Origin: Frateuria soli
GTDB lineage: Bacteria > Pseudomonadota > Gammaproteobacteria > Xanthomonadales > Rhodanobacteraceae
Length of the DNA: 64,000 nt
Direction of reading: 5' to 3'
NCBI RefSeq assembly: GCF_021117385.1
Contig: NZ_CP088252.1
Location: forward strand, 2,232,001 to 2,296,000
In this document: in pieces, positions 25,501 to 34,273 of the stretch
How positions within the stretch are numbered: the stretch's first letter is position 1
Layout of the letters: each line of letters begins with the position of its first letter
Notes under the pieces: model-generated
Seen by the model: only the letters and a program-made list of their open reading frames with translations
Told to the model about the DNA's origin: nothing
The model's database searches: none
Program-made: the position numbers and the translations under genes

Positions 25501-26700
25501 TCATGCGAACCTCGATTTCAGGTTGCTTTCGGTTCTCGGCAGCAACCAGCACGCCACCGCGACGGCCGTGCAGGCGGCGGCGGCGACTCCAGCTCCCAAC
25601 GCGGGCCATCCGCCGGCTACGGTGAGGGCGGCTCCGGCGGCTGGGCCCGCAACCAGGCCCAGGTTGTTGCCCTGCATCATCATTCCCAGGGTCACACCCA
25701 CTGCGGCGGGATGCGGTGCCTGTGACGGAGCCTCCGCGAAAAGCGCGGGAGGCACGATCCCAGAGACCACTGCAAAGGCTACGACTAGGCCGAAGCGCCA
25801 TGCGGGGCTGAGGGGTGCTGCTGCCACTACCAGCGCGAGCACTGCGCTGGCACCGAACGCCCAGGCCAAGGCAGAAGAGGGCCGTGCCCCGTGCGCAGCC
25901 AGCGCCCCGCCCAGCAGGTTGCCCACTGCGCCCGCGCCGATCGCAAGCGCAGTCAGCGCGTTCGCCTTAGCCGGCGTGGGCGCCAGCCCGTCGTGCAGGA
26001 CGACGGGCAGCAGCCCGAATAGAGCAAACCACGCTCCAGCATAGAGCATGAACAACAGCAGCAGGCAGATCGGCCCGCGCGCCAGCAGCGTTTGGCGCAG
26101 CAAAGCTGCGGTGCTTGCGTTTTCACGCGCAGCTGGTATGCGGGGCGCAAGCCACGCCACGGCGCCGGCGAAGACCAGGGCGGTGGCGCTGCCCGCCCAC
26201 CACAGCGCGCGCCACCCGTACAAGAGCAAGCAGGGGGATGCAAACAGGATGAGCGCCATGCCGGCCGGCATGAAGGTGCTCCAGGCAGCCAACGGGCCGG
26301 CGGCGTGGCGTCCCGGCGCGATGTGTGCAATAAGGGCGGGGGCGGCCACGATCGCGCCGAGGAAGCCAATGCCCTCCACGATGCGGCTTGCGATCAGCAG
26401 CGCGGGGCCTTGGGCCATGGCGCCAGCCGCCGACGCAATTCCTTGCAGAAGCAGGCCGGCGATCAGCGCGCGGCGAGCGCCGAACCGGTCTGCCGCCAGA
26501 CCGATGGCGATACCAAACACCGCCCCTACGACGCCGAAGGCGGACAGCAGCCAAGCGGCTTGCGATAGCGGCATGACCAGCGCCGACTGCACGGCCTGCA
26601 TCGCGGCGGGCGCCTTGCCCACCTGCACGGCCGAGACGACGCCGGCCCCGACCAGCAACAAGGTGGCGGGCCATGGCGACGGCGGGAGCGCGCGCGTCAT
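25501..26700 (-). CDS. major facilitator superfamily transporter
   Basis: The protein has 399 residues with about twelve hydrophobic segments in two six-helix halves. The MFS signature between helices 2 and 3 reads [14 protein letters not shown]. There is a central loop around [13 protein letters not shown]. It is very rich in Ala, Gly and Leu and has no large soluble domain, so it is probably a drug or small-molecule exporter of the DHA1 type; the substrate is unknown. Its ATG overlaps the wrbA stop (ATGA), so the two are one operon, divergent from the LysR gene. Confidence 0.88.
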   Translation of the reverse strand: MTRALPPSPWPATLLLVGAGVVSAVQVGKAPAAMQAVQSALVMPLSQAAWLLSAFGVVGAVFGIAIGLAADRFGARRALIAGLLLQGIASAAGAMAQGPALLIASRIVEGIGFLGAIVAAPALIAHIAPGRHAAGPLAAWSTFMPAGMALILFASPCLLLYGWRALWWAGSATALVFAGAVAWLAPRIPAARENASTAALLRQTLLARGPICLLLLFMLYAGAWFALFGLLPVVLHDGLAPTPAKANALTALAIGAGAVGNLLGGALAAHGARPSSALAWAFGASAVLALVVAAAPLSPAWRFGLVVAFAVVSGIVPPALFAEAPSQAPHPAAVGVTLGMMMQGNNLGLVAGPAAGAALTVAGGWPALGAGVAAAACTAVAVACWLLPRTESNLKSRFA

Positions 26701-27335
26701 GCCGCTTCCCGGTTGAGCCGGCCGAGCAACAAATCGTGCGTGACGCGAGTGACGTGCGCGCCCTGGAAGCGCGCGCCTTCCAGCTCGTTCGTGCTGGGTT
26801 GCCTATCGCCGCCTTGCCCATCGTCGGCGATGGTTGACGCTCCGTAGGGGCTGCCACCCGTCACCTCGTCCATGCGGTTCTGCCCCTTGAAGCTGTACGG
26901 CAGCCCGACGATGAGCATGCCCAAGTGCAGCAGCGGCACGTGACTCGTGAGCAGCGTGGCCTCCTGCCCGCCGTGCTGCGAGCCGGTAGAGGTGAAAACG
27001 CTGCCAACCTTGCCGACCAGCGCATCCCGCGCCCATAGCCCGCCCGCCTGGTCGATGAAGTTCTTCATCTGCGCTGCCATCGTGCCGAAGCGCGTGGGCG
27101 TGCCGAAGAGGATTGCGTCGTACTCCGCCAGCTCCTCGACGCGTGCAACAGGCGCGGGCTGCGACAGCTTGTAGCCCGCACGCTCGGCGACCTGCGGCGG
27201 GACCAGCTCGGGCACACGCTTGAGCCGTGCCTCTGCCCCAGCCTCTTCGGCGCCCTCGCGCACCGCGCGCGCCAGGGCTTCCACGTGGCCGTACGACGAG
27301 TAGTACAGCACCAGCACACGGGGTCGGATGGTCAT
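26697..27335 (-). CDS. wrbA: NAD(P)H:quinone oxidoreductase, WrbA flavoprotein
   Basis: The protein has 212 residues from the ATG at 27335, which is preceded by GGAGG; an open frame further upstream has no start signals. The flavodoxin-like FMN-binding loop is [14 protein letters not shown]. The WrbA-specific [21 protein letters not shown] and [17 protein letters not shown] are present, as is the C-terminal [12 protein letters not shown]. WrbA reduces quinones by two electrons and protects against quinone redox cycling. The downstream overlapping transporter suggests a quinone/drug detoxification unit, probably controlled by the divergent LysR regulator. Confidence 0.95.
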   Translation of the reverse strand: MTIRPRVLVLYYSSYGHVEALARAVREGAEEAGAEARLKRVPELVPPQVAERAGYKLSQPAPVARVEELAEYDAILFGTPTRFGTMAAQMKNFIDQAGGLWARDALVGKVGSVFTSTGSQHGGQEATLLTSHVPLLHLGMLIVGLPYSFKGQNRMDEVTGGSPYGASTIADDGQGGDRQPSTNELEGARFQGAHVTRVTHDLLLGRLNREAA

Positions 27336-27435
27336 GTGGTTTCCTCCATGCAGGTTCGACGGGCGCACTTTGAGCCCTGAAACCGATCGTTGGAAGCCAC
27401 ATAATTTCGACCCATCCGATCGATGGAGTAGATCA

Positions 27436-28359
27436 ATGATCGACACCTTGACCCTAAATCAGCTGCGCACCTTCATTGCGATCGCCGAAGCTGGCGGCTT
27501 CCGTGCCGGAGCGGCGCGGCTTCGGCGTGCGCAATCGGCGGTGAGCCATGCCGTGGCCAGCCTGGAGGCCGAGCTCGACATCACGCTGTTCGACCGCAGC
27601 GGGCGTCGCCCGGTGCTCACGCCGGCAGGCATCGCGTTGCTGGAGGATGCACGCGCCATCTTGCTCAAGGTCGACACGATGCGAGCACGCGCGCAGGGCG
27701 TCGGCATGGGGCTCGAGCTTGAGTTGCCCGTGGTCGTCGATACGTTGTTTCCGTTGCCCCTCGTCGGCCAGGCCTTACTTGCCGTCCACCAGCGCTATCC
27801 CAGCGTGCGTGCGCAGGTGCAGGTGGCGCCCCTGGGAGGGCCGCTCGTGGCCTTGCTGGACGGGCGCTGCTCACTGTCGGTGACGGTGGGTGACGAACTG
27901 AACGATCCGCGGCTGACCAAGGAGCCGCTTGGCACCGTCGCCGTCGTGCCAGTCGTTGCTGCGAGCCACGCGCTCGCCGACCGGGTTCGCCCGGGCGCAC
28001 GCATGCGCGTCGAAGACATCACCGAACACCTGCAAATCGTGCTGAGCGACCCAACGCCGATGTCGACGGGGCGGGACTTCAACGTGCTGTCGCCGCAGAC
28101 CTTTCGCGTCGGCACGCAGGAAGCCAAGCTGGCCCTCATCGAGGCCGGTCTCGGCTGGGGCCGGCTGCCGTTGTGGACGGTGAAGCAGGCGCTCGACGAC
28201 GGGCGGCTCGTGAAGCTTCCTTCGCGCAGCCTCGGGCCAGCGGGCGAGTCGCGCCAGCAGGCGTACGTGGTGCACCGGCGCGACCGGGTGCGCGGTCCTG
28301 CGGCGACCGCGCTACGCGACGAACTGCTGGCCCGGCACGCAGCGGTTCGCGGCGCTTGA
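27436..28359 (+). CDS. LysR-family transcriptional regulator
   Basis: The protein has 307 residues. The ATG at 27436 has GGAG eight bases upstream and gives the standard start ([18 protein letters not shown]). The winged helix-turn-helix is [22 protein letters not shown], followed by the usual [14 protein letters not shown]. The effector domain follows from about residue 90. It is divergent from wrbA-MFS with 100 bp between the start codons, the classic arrangement in which a LysR protein controls the neighbouring operon. The spacer holds CGATCG-type palindromes (27381-27386 and near 27418) that may be part of the operator. The inducer is not predictable. Confidence 0.92.
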   Translation: MIDTLTLNQLRTFIAIAEAGGFRAGAARLRRAQSAVSHAVASLEAELDITLFDRSGRRPVLTPAGIALLEDARAILLKVDTMRARAQGVGMGLELELPVVVDTLFPLPLVGQALLAVHQRYPSVRAQVQVAPLGGPLVALLDGRCSLSVTVGDELNDPRLTKEPLGTVAVVPVVAASHALADRVRPGARMRVEDITEHLQIVLSDPTPMSTGRDFNVLSPQTFRVGTQEAKLALIEAGLGWGRLPLWTVKQALDDGRLVKLPSRSLGPAGESRQQAYVVHRRDRVRGPAATALRDELLARHAAVRGA

Positions 28360-28521
28360 GGGCGCGGCCGCTCACGTTCGGCCTCCAAACATGACCTACG
28401 CGCATCGCCGCCTTATGCGTCGCGAGAAGCTTGCCGGTGCGCAGCTACAGCAATTCTGGGGTGCACCTCACGGGCTCGGCACCGGCGTGACCGTTCATGT
28501 CGACGGATCCTGCTGGTGTCT

Positions 28522-28539
28522 GAGCTAACGGGGTCAGGT
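28522..28539 (+). repeat. 18-bp inverted flank of IS copy 2, left side
   Basis: GAGCTAACGGGGTCAGGT directly abuts the IS end at 28540 and is the exact reverse complement of 29787-29804 at the other end. It is an inverted repeat, so it is not a target-site duplication. Confidence 0.85.
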
Positions 28540-28570
28540 TGAGCCACCCCCGCTTTCTCGGACGGTCTAA

Positions 28571-29434
28571 TTAAGCACCTTTAGCCAGTCTCTCGAAGGC
28601 CTCGGGTGAGCGATAGCCAAGGCTGCTGTGCAGCCTTTGGCGGTTATAGAAGCCCTCGATGTAGCGGAAGATCTCGGTGCGCGCCTCCTCGCGCGTGGCA
28701 AAGGGCTGGTGGTGGGTGAGCTCCTGCTTCAAGGAGCTGAAGAAGCTTTCCATGGCCGCGTTGTCATAGGGCATGCCTTTGCGGCTCATGCTCGCGGTGA
28801 GTCCCGCTTGCTGCAGTTGTTGCTGGTAGGCCCTGCTGGTGTATTGCGAGCCTTGGTCGCTGTGGTGGATGGCGCCCTTGGCCGGCTTGCGGCGCCCCAG
28901 GGCCATGGCAAGCGCCTCGCTGGCGAGCGCCTGATCGGCACGCTCGCCCATGGCCCAGCCGACGATTCGACGGCTGTGCAGGTCGAGCACGGCGGCCAGG
29001 TACAGCCAGCCGCGATGTGTCGGTACGAAGGTGATGTCCGCCACCCATACCGCGTTCGGACGCGGGCTATGGAAAGGCCAGGTGAGGTGGTTGGGCGCGG
29101 CAGGCACACGCTGGTAGGTCGCGCGAGCCTGCACGTAGCGCCGGCGACGGCGGGTCTGGATGGCGTGGTCACGGCGAAGCCGCCGCACACGGTTACGCCC
29201 GCAGGACTCTCCTTGCTGCCGAAGGGCGCGCCACACCCGCTCGGTGCCATAGGCCTCGCGGGTCTGCACATGCAGGCACCGAATGCGCTCCAGGAGCCGC
29301 TGATCCTCACAGGCCCGGCGGCTCGGCTGGCGCGAGCGCCACGCGTAGTAGCCGCTCGGCGACACACGCAGCGCCCGGCACAGCGAGCGCACCGGGTACT
29401 CCTTCGCCTGGCCTGCGATCCAGGCGTACTTCAC
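28571..29434 (-). CDS. IS3-family transposase OrfB (copy 2)
   Basis: An intact 287-residue DDE transposase, identical in protein to the copy at 17530. The GTG start overlaps the OrfA stop. Confidence 0.95.
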   Translation of the reverse strand: MKYAWIAGQAKEYPVRSLCRALRVSPSGYYAWRSRQPSRRACEDQRLLERIRCLHVQTREAYGTERVWRALRQQGESCGRNRVRRLRRDHAIQTRRRRRYVQARATYQRVPAAPNHLTWPFHSPRPNAVWVADITFVPTHRGWLYLAAVLDLHSRRIVGWAMGERADQALASEALAMALGRRKPAKGAIHHSDQGSQYTSRAYQQQLQQAGLTASMSRKGMPYDNAAMESFFSSLKQELTHHQPFATREEARTEIFRYIEGFYNRQRLHSSLGYRSPEAFERLAKGA

Positions 29435-29724
29435 CGCAGCTCCCGCGCGAAGTACGCCGCCGCTTTTTTTAGGATCTCGTTCTCTTCCTTGAGCCGCGCC
29501 ACCTCGCGCTGCAAAGCCGCCAATTCGTCGCTGCTCGCCTTGGGCCTGCCGCTGCCGCGGAAGGCCTGCTCGCCCTTGGACTCCAGCTCATCGGCCCACT
29601 TGTAGAGTCGATTGCGAGGGATGCCCAACTCGCGTGCCACCTCAGCTACTGGACGCCCGGACCGGCGCATCAGCTGGACCGCCTCACGCTTGAACTGTGC
29701 GGTAAACCGCTGCCGTTTCTCCAT
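29431..29724 (-). CDS. IS3-family transposase OrfA (copy 2)
   Basis: A 97-residue helix-turn-helix protein, identical to copy 1, with the A7 slippage run (T7 on the plus strand near 29464-29470) retained. Confidence 0.93.
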   Translation of the reverse strand: MEKRQRFTAQFKREAVQLMRRSGRPVAEVARELGIPRNRLYKWADELESKGEQAFRGSGRPKASSDELAALQREVARLKEENEILKKAAAYFARELR

Positions 29725-29786
29725 CGAACACCTCCGTGCGAGGATTGTCCTCGCTTTGTGGTGTCCGAGAGAGCGGGACCGGCCCA

Positions 29787-29804
29787 ACCTGACCCCGTTA
29801 GCTC
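29787..29804 (-). repeat. 18-bp inverted flank of IS copy 2, right side
   Basis: ACCTGACCCCGTTAGCTC is the reverse complement of 28522-28539. The TGACCCCGTT part also flanks the orfB end of copy 1 at 18427. Confidence 0.85.
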
Positions 29805-29877
29805 CGCGAACGCGCGACAGCCGCCCTGGCCTGCCTGATCGGTACACTGAGCGCCCTGATTTCCCCGGCGCTGATTC

Positions 29878-30600
29878 ATGTCCGATCCGGTTCGACTGGC
29901 GAAATACGTCGCCGACCTGGCCCGGTGCTCGCGCATCGAGGCCGAGCAGTACATCAAGAACGGGTGGGTGACCGTCGACGGGCGCGTCGTCGAAGACCCG
30001 GCTCATCCGGTGTCCACCGAAGTCGTCGCACTCGACCCCGCCGCGCAACTGGAAGCGGTCGAACCGGCCACGATCCTGCTGCACAAGCCGGTCGGCCATG
30101 ACGCGATCAAGGGCCGCAAGGCCGCGGCGGGACTGGTCCAGCCGGGGACACGCTGGCCCGAGGATCCTTCGGGCGTGCGCCTGCTCGAGCGCCACTTCCA
30201 TCGCCTGACGCCGCTGGTGCCGTTGGATACCGATGCCAGCGGCTTGATGGTGCTGACCCAGGACCGCCGCGTGTGGCGTCGCCTGACCGAGGACTGCCAG
30301 GAGATCGAACAGGAGTACGTGGTCGAGGTCCGCGGCCAGATTGCGCCCTATGGCCTGTACAAGCTCAACCACGGCCTGCAGTTCCGCGGCCGTCCGCTGC
30401 GCCCTTGCAAGGTCAGCTGGCAGAACGAGTTCCGCCTGCGCTTTGCGATCAAGGGAGTGCAAGGCGGGCAATTGCGCGACATGTGCGCACAGGTCGGGCT
30501 GGACGTGGTGGCGATCCGGCGCATCCGCATCGGCAAGGTGGCGCTGGCCAAGATGCCCGTCGGCGCGTGGCGCTACCTGCCGGTCGGTGGAAGCTTCTGA
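29878..30600 (+). CDS. RsuA/RluF-family pseudouridine synthase
   Basis: The protein has 240 residues. The N-terminal S4 RNA-binding domain has VRLAKYVADLARCSRIEAEQYIKNGWVTVDG. The catalytic domain has the conserved Asp in LVPLDTDASGLMVLTQD and the strand EQEYVVEVRG. In most members the catalytic motif reads RLD; here the Arg is Pro (PLD) while the Asp is kept. ILLHKPVGH is a variant of the usual NKPxG start of the domain. It should modify one uridine in 23S or 16S rRNA; the position cannot be called. The gene begins 74 bp from the right flank of IS copy 2, so its promoter may be partly IS-derived. Confidence 0.88.
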   Translation: MSDPVRLAKYVADLARCSRIEAEQYIKNGWVTVDGRVVEDPAHPVSTEVVALDPAAQLEAVEPATILLHKPVGHDAIKGRKAAAGLVQPGTRWPEDPSGVRLLERHFHRLTPLVPLDTDASGLMVLTQDRRVWRRLTEDCQEIEQEYVVEVRGQIAPYGLYKLNHGLQFRGRPLRPCKVSWQNEFRLRFAIKGVQGGQLRDMCAQVGLDVVAIRRIRIGKVALAKMPVGAWRYLPVGGSF

Positions 30601-30612
30601 GGCACGCGCGAG

Positions 30613-31083
30613 TCAGGCGCCGCGCACACGCAGCGTCAGCCCCTTGAGGAAATTGCGCAGCAGCTGGTCGCCGCACGGGCGGTAGTTCTTGTGCCCGGGT
30701 TGGCGGAACAACGCCGACAGCTCCGGCTTGGACACGGGCAATCCCGCATCCACGAAAACCTGGTGCATGTCCACGTCCCTGAGCTCGAACGCAACCCGCA
30801 GCTTCTTCAGGACCACGTTGTTGCTGACGCGCTTCTCCACCGGCCGCAACGGCACGCTCTCGTCCCTGCCGCGACGGTGGATGATCAGCCCGTCGAGAAA
30901 GTGCGCCAGCACCGCGTCGCTGCAGGCCCGGTAACCGGACTCGTCTTCTTTCAGCAGGAAAGCGCGCACGTCGTCCTTCTCGACCACGAACGCCGGGTCC
31001 GCCAGGCGGATGATCTCGGCCACCTTGTTGTCGCTGAGGTCGAGCATGTAACGGATGCTGCGCAGGACGTCGTTGTTGATCAT
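30613..31083 (-). CDS. yehS: DUF1456 family protein (YehS-like)
   Basis: The protein has 156 residues. Two repeats of the DUF1456 helical module are visible: NNDVLRSIRYMLDLSDNKVAEIIRLA at the start and NNVVLKKLRVAFELRDVDMHQVFVDAG in the second half. Each is followed by an F-L-[KR]-x-[DE]/FRQPGHKNYR segment and a C-terminal FL-GL motif (LAHFLDGLIIHRRG; LRNFLKGLTLRVRG). The length is normal. The biochemical function of the family is not established. It is convergent with the pseudouridine synthase gene, with 12 bp between the stops. Confidence 0.92.
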   Translation of the reverse strand: MINNDVLRSIRYMLDLSDNKVAEIIRLADPAFVVEKDDVRAFLLKEDESGYRACSDAVLAHFLDGLIIHRRGRDESVPLRPVEKRVSNNVVLKKLRVAFELRDVDMHQVFVDAGLPVSKPELSALFRQPGHKNYRPCGDQLLRNFLKGLTLRVRGA

Positions 31084-31087
31084 CGAT

Positions 31088-32251
31088 CTACTTGCGGTCA
31101 GGTTGGGCGCCCAAGTTTACCGGGGGCGAATGATGAGCCTGACGCCTCCCCGACGTCCCCCTGCACTTTGACCCGGGTTTTTCGCTCACCCCGCCGGAGA
31201 GTGTCGCGCGATCGCCACCGGCGGCCTTGCTGCGGTACAGCGCCCGGTCGGCGGCAGCAAGCAACTGGTGGCGCGAAGCGTTCTTGCTGTGGGCGATGCC
31301 AATGCTGAGTGTGGTATCGACGCACAGCCCAGCGGTAATCGCCGCAAAATTTTGCCGGATCAACTGCGCCCGACTGATCAGTTCCTCGCCACTGGCACTG
31401 CAGATGGCCATGGCAAACTCGTCGCCGCCCAGGCGGGCAATCAGATCCCCGTCGCGCACCGCCTGGCGAAGTGATGCACCGACGGCGGCAAGTACCTCGT
31501 TGCCCATCTGGTGACCCATCGTGTCGTTGATTGTCTTGAAACGATCGGCGTCGATCAGCAGCACACCGATACCGTAATGAAGGCGGCCCGAGCGCGCCAG
31601 CATGTCCTCCCAACGGGCGACAAACGCGCGCCGGTTGGGCAGGCCGGTGAGCTCGTCGGTATGCGCGAGGTAGGCCATGCGCTCGACTTCGGCCGCGTTC
31701 CGGCTGGCCATTTCCCGTGCTTCCTGCGCCTCCTGCTCGGCACCGACTGCCCGTGTCAGCGCGTGGGCCTTCTCCAGCTCGATCTGCAGCAACTGCTGCA
31801 CGGCATCGGCAATGCATTGCAATGCATCGACCTGGCCCGCGCTCAACTCGATCGGGCGGCGGCTGGCTCCGCACACCGTGCCGATCGCGATATCGCCAGC
31901 CAGGATCGGCACAGCCACGAAGCTCTTGATGCCCGCTGCCTGCGCGTCGCCCGTCGCCACCACGTCCCCACCCACGTCCATGCTGGACGCCTGGCCTGCG
32001 AGAAACATGGAGCGGCACATCGAGTCACGCCAGTCAGTCTGGCTTTTCTCGACGATCTGCAACGCCCCGGTACTAAGGCTGAATAGCACGTCCTGCCGCT
32101 GCGCTTCCCAGTCAATCGCGGTCACGAAACTGGTTTCCATGCCGGGGATGTGCTGGATCACCCGCAGCAGAGGGCGAGACACAGTTTCCAGCGCCGACGA
32201 TGGGTCGGTGATGGAGTGCGGATCGACCAGGGCGAGATCGGTACTGGCCAT
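31088..32251 (-). CDS. GAF-GGDEF diguanylate cyclase
   Basis: The protein has 387 residues from the ATG at 32251, which has AAGGAG five bases upstream. The longer open frame reaches into the IS and is not real. Residues ~20-170 form a GAF-type sensor (FVTAIDWEAQRQDVLFS, IKSFVAVPILAGDIAIGTVCG). A helical linker leads to the GGDEF domain: DELTGLPNRRAF, DADRFKTINDTMGH and the catalytic LGGDEFAM. An intact inhibitory I-site RDGD precedes it by five residues, so product feedback is expected. It makes cyclic di-GMP. IS copy 3 is inserted 91 bp upstream and may have replaced or cut its promoter. Confidence 0.92.
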   Translation of the reverse strand: MASTDLALVDPHSITDPSSALETVSRPLLRVIQHIPGMETSFVTAIDWEAQRQDVLFSLSTGALQIVEKSQTDWRDSMCRSMFLAGQASSMDVGGDVVATGDAQAAGIKSFVAVPILAGDIAIGTVCGASRRPIELSAGQVDALQCIADAVQQLLQIELEKAHALTRAVGAEQEAQEAREMASRNAAEVERMAYLAHTDELTGLPNRRAFVARWEDMLARSGRLHYGIGVLLIDADRFKTINDTMGHQMGNEVLAAVGASLRQAVRDGDLIARLGGDEFAMAICSASGEELISRAQLIRQNFAAITAGLCVDTTLSIGIAHSKNASRHQLLAAADRALYRSKAAGGDRATLSGGVSEKPGSKCRGTSGRRQAHHSPPVNLGAQPDRK

Positions 32252-32373
32252 GCGAACTCCTTGGCTCACACTGGGCGGGTGCCGCATGGATGCGGAAACG
32301 ACTGGGCTGGTGACCAATTCTGGCGACTCAAAGGGGTCAGGCTGAGCCACCCCCGCTTTCTCGGACGGTCTAA

Positions 32374-33237
32374 TTAAGCACCTTTAGCCAGTCTCTCGAA
32401 GGCCTCGGGTGAGCGATAGCCAAGGCTGCTGTGCAGCCTTTGGCGGTTATAGAAGCCCTCGATGTAGCGGAAGATCTCGGTGCGCGCCTCCTCGCGCGTG
32501 GCAAAGGGCTGGTGGTGGGTGAGCTCCTGCTTCAAGGAGCTGAAGAAGCTTTCCATGGCCGCGTTGTCATAGGGCATGCCTTTGCGGCTCATGCTCGCGG
32601 TGAGTCCCGCTTGCTGCAGTTGTTGCTGGTAGGCCCTGCTGGTGTATTGCGAGCCTTGGTCGCTGTGGTGGATGGCGCCCTTGGCCGGCTTGCGGCGCCC
32701 CAGGGCCATGGCAAGCGCCTCGCTGGCGAGCGCCTGATCGGCACGCTCGCCCATGGCCCAGCCGACGATTCGACGGCTGTGCAGGTCGAGCACGGCGGCC
32801 AGGTACAGCCAGCCGCGATGTGTCGGTACGAAGGTGATGTCCGCCACCCATACCGCGTTCGGACGCGGGCTATGGAAAGGCCAGGTGAGGTGGTTGGGCG
32901 CGGCAGGCACACGCTGGTAGGTCGCGCGAGCCTGCACGTAGCGCCGGCGACGGCGGGTCTGGATGGCGTGGTCACGGCGAAGCCGCCGCACACGGTTACG
33001 CCCGCAGGACTCTCCTTGCTGCCGAAGGGCGCGCCACACCCGCTCGGTGCCATAGGCCTCGCGGGTCTGCACATGCAGGCACCGAATGCGCTCCAGGAGC
33101 CGCTGATCCTCACAGGCCCGGCGGCTCGGCTGGCGCGAGCGCCACGCGTAGTAGCCGCTCGGCGACACACGCAGCGCCCGGCACAGCGAGCGCACCGGGT
33201 GCTCCTTCGCCTGGCCTGCGATCCAGGCGTACTTCAC
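32374..33237 (-). CDS. IS3-family transposase OrfB (copy 3)
   Basis: An intact 287-residue DDE transposase with one residue changed relative to copies 1 and 2 (AKEHPVRS instead of AKEYPVRS). Confidence 0.95.
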   Translation of the reverse strand: MKYAWIAGQAKEHPVRSLCRALRVSPSGYYAWRSRQPSRRACEDQRLLERIRCLHVQTREAYGTERVWRALRQQGESCGRNRVRRLRRDHAIQTRRRRRYVQARATYQRVPAAPNHLTWPFHSPRPNAVWVADITFVPTHRGWLYLAAVLDLHSRRIVGWAMGERADQALASEALAMALGRRKPAKGAIHHSDQGSQYTSRAYQQQLQQAGLTASMSRKGMPYDNAAMESFFSSLKQELTHHQPFATREEARTEIFRYIEGFYNRQRLHSSLGYRSPEAFERLAKGA

Positions 33238-33527
33238 CGCAGCTCCCGCGCGAAGTACGCCGCCGCTTTTTTTAGGATCTCGTTCTCTTCCTTGAGCCGC
33301 GCCACCTCGCGCTGCAAAGCCGCCAATTCGTCGCTGCTCGCCTTGGGCCTGCCGCTGCCGCGGAAGGCCTGCTCGCCCTTGGACTCCAGCTCATCGGCCC
33401 ACTTGTAGAGTCGATTGCGAGGGATGCCCAACTCGCGTGCCACCTCAGCTACTGGACGCCCGGACCGGCGCATCAGCTGGACCGCCTCACGCTTGAACTG
33501 TGCGGTAAACCGCTGCCGTTTCTCCAT
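33234..33527 (-). CDS. IS3-family transposase OrfA (copy 3)
   Basis: A 97-residue helix-turn-helix protein identical to the other copies, with the T7/A7 slippage run retained. Confidence 0.93.
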   Translation of the reverse strand: MEKRQRFTAQFKREAVQLMRRSGRPVAEVARELGIPRNRLYKWADELESKGEQAFRGSGRPKASSDELAALQREVARLKEENEILKKAAAYFARELR

Positions 33528-33683
33528 CGAACACCTCCGTGCGAGGATTGTCCTCGCTTTGTGGTGTCCGAGAGAGCGGGACCGGCCCAGGTTCACTTCC
33601 TGACGGGCGAGCGCGGCCGACTCCCACAGCCAGAGGCGGCCGCAAGCACTAGCGGCCTCGGCCCCTGGTCCAATGCTCAGTAG

Positions 33684-34273
33684 ATGGCCAGACAACCTCG
33701 ACTCGACCTGCCCGGCATCCCTCAGCATGTCGTCCAGCGCGGCAACAACCGCCTGCCCTGCTTCCTGGATGACAACGACCGCCGACGCTACCTGCACCTG
33801 TTGGGCGAGGCGCTGCTCGATACCGGTTGCGCGCTGCACGCCTACGTGCTGATGGACAACCACGTGCATCTTTTGCTGACGCCCCCTGAAGCGGGCGCCA
33901 TCTCGCGCCTGATGCAGAAACTCGGGCGCGGGTACGTCGGACAGTTCAATGCACGCCACCGGCGCACCGGCACCTTGTGGGAAGGACGCTACAAGTCATG
34001 CCTGGTCGACAACGAAGACTACGTTCTGCGGTGCTACCGCTACATTGATCTGAACCCGGTCCGCGCACGCATGACCGACAGGCCGATCGCGTACGCCTGG
34101 TCGAGCGCATCCGCTCACTGTGGCCACCGCACGGACCTTCTTCTCAGGCACCACCCGGCCTACGCAGCTCTGGGCGCGACACCTGATGCACGCGGGGAGG
34201 CCTATCGGTGCCTGCTGCGCGAAACACTATCGGACGACGACCTGGCCGCCATCCGAATCTACCTACGGCAACA
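33684..34273 (+). pseudogene. RAYT (REP-associated tyrosine transposase), 3' end replaced by IS110 DNA
   Basis: The N-terminal catalytic part is intact: the start MARQPRLDLPGIPQHVVQRGNN, the HUH-type metal motif in MDNHVHLLLTP, and GTLWEGRYKSCLVDNEDY with DLNPVRARM, which carry the catalytic Tyr region. The homology runs to DDDLAAIRIYLRQH and then stops abruptly at about 34273, where IS110-type sequence begins in another frame. The open frame continues to 34739 with unrelated residues. It is probably inactive, although the catalytic core itself is complete. Confidence 0.85.

Larger units (their letters stand above)
28540..29786 (-). mobile_element. IS3-family insertion sequence, copy 2 (1247 bp)
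   Basis: This copy has the same ends and length as copy 1, in the opposite orientation. Its OrfA and OrfB proteins are identical to copy 1. It is flanked by a perfect 18-bp inverted repeat at 28522-28539 and 29787-29804. Confidence 0.92.
32343..33589 (-). mobile_element. IS3-family insertion sequence, copy 3 (1247 bp)
   Basis: This copy has the same length, ends and orientation as copy 2. One side is flanked by GGGGTCAGGC (32333-32342) and the other by GGTTCACTTCCTGACGGGC (33590 on). Joined without the IS, these resemble the RAYT-associated repeat, and a RAYT gene begins 94 bp further on. Confidence 0.92.
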
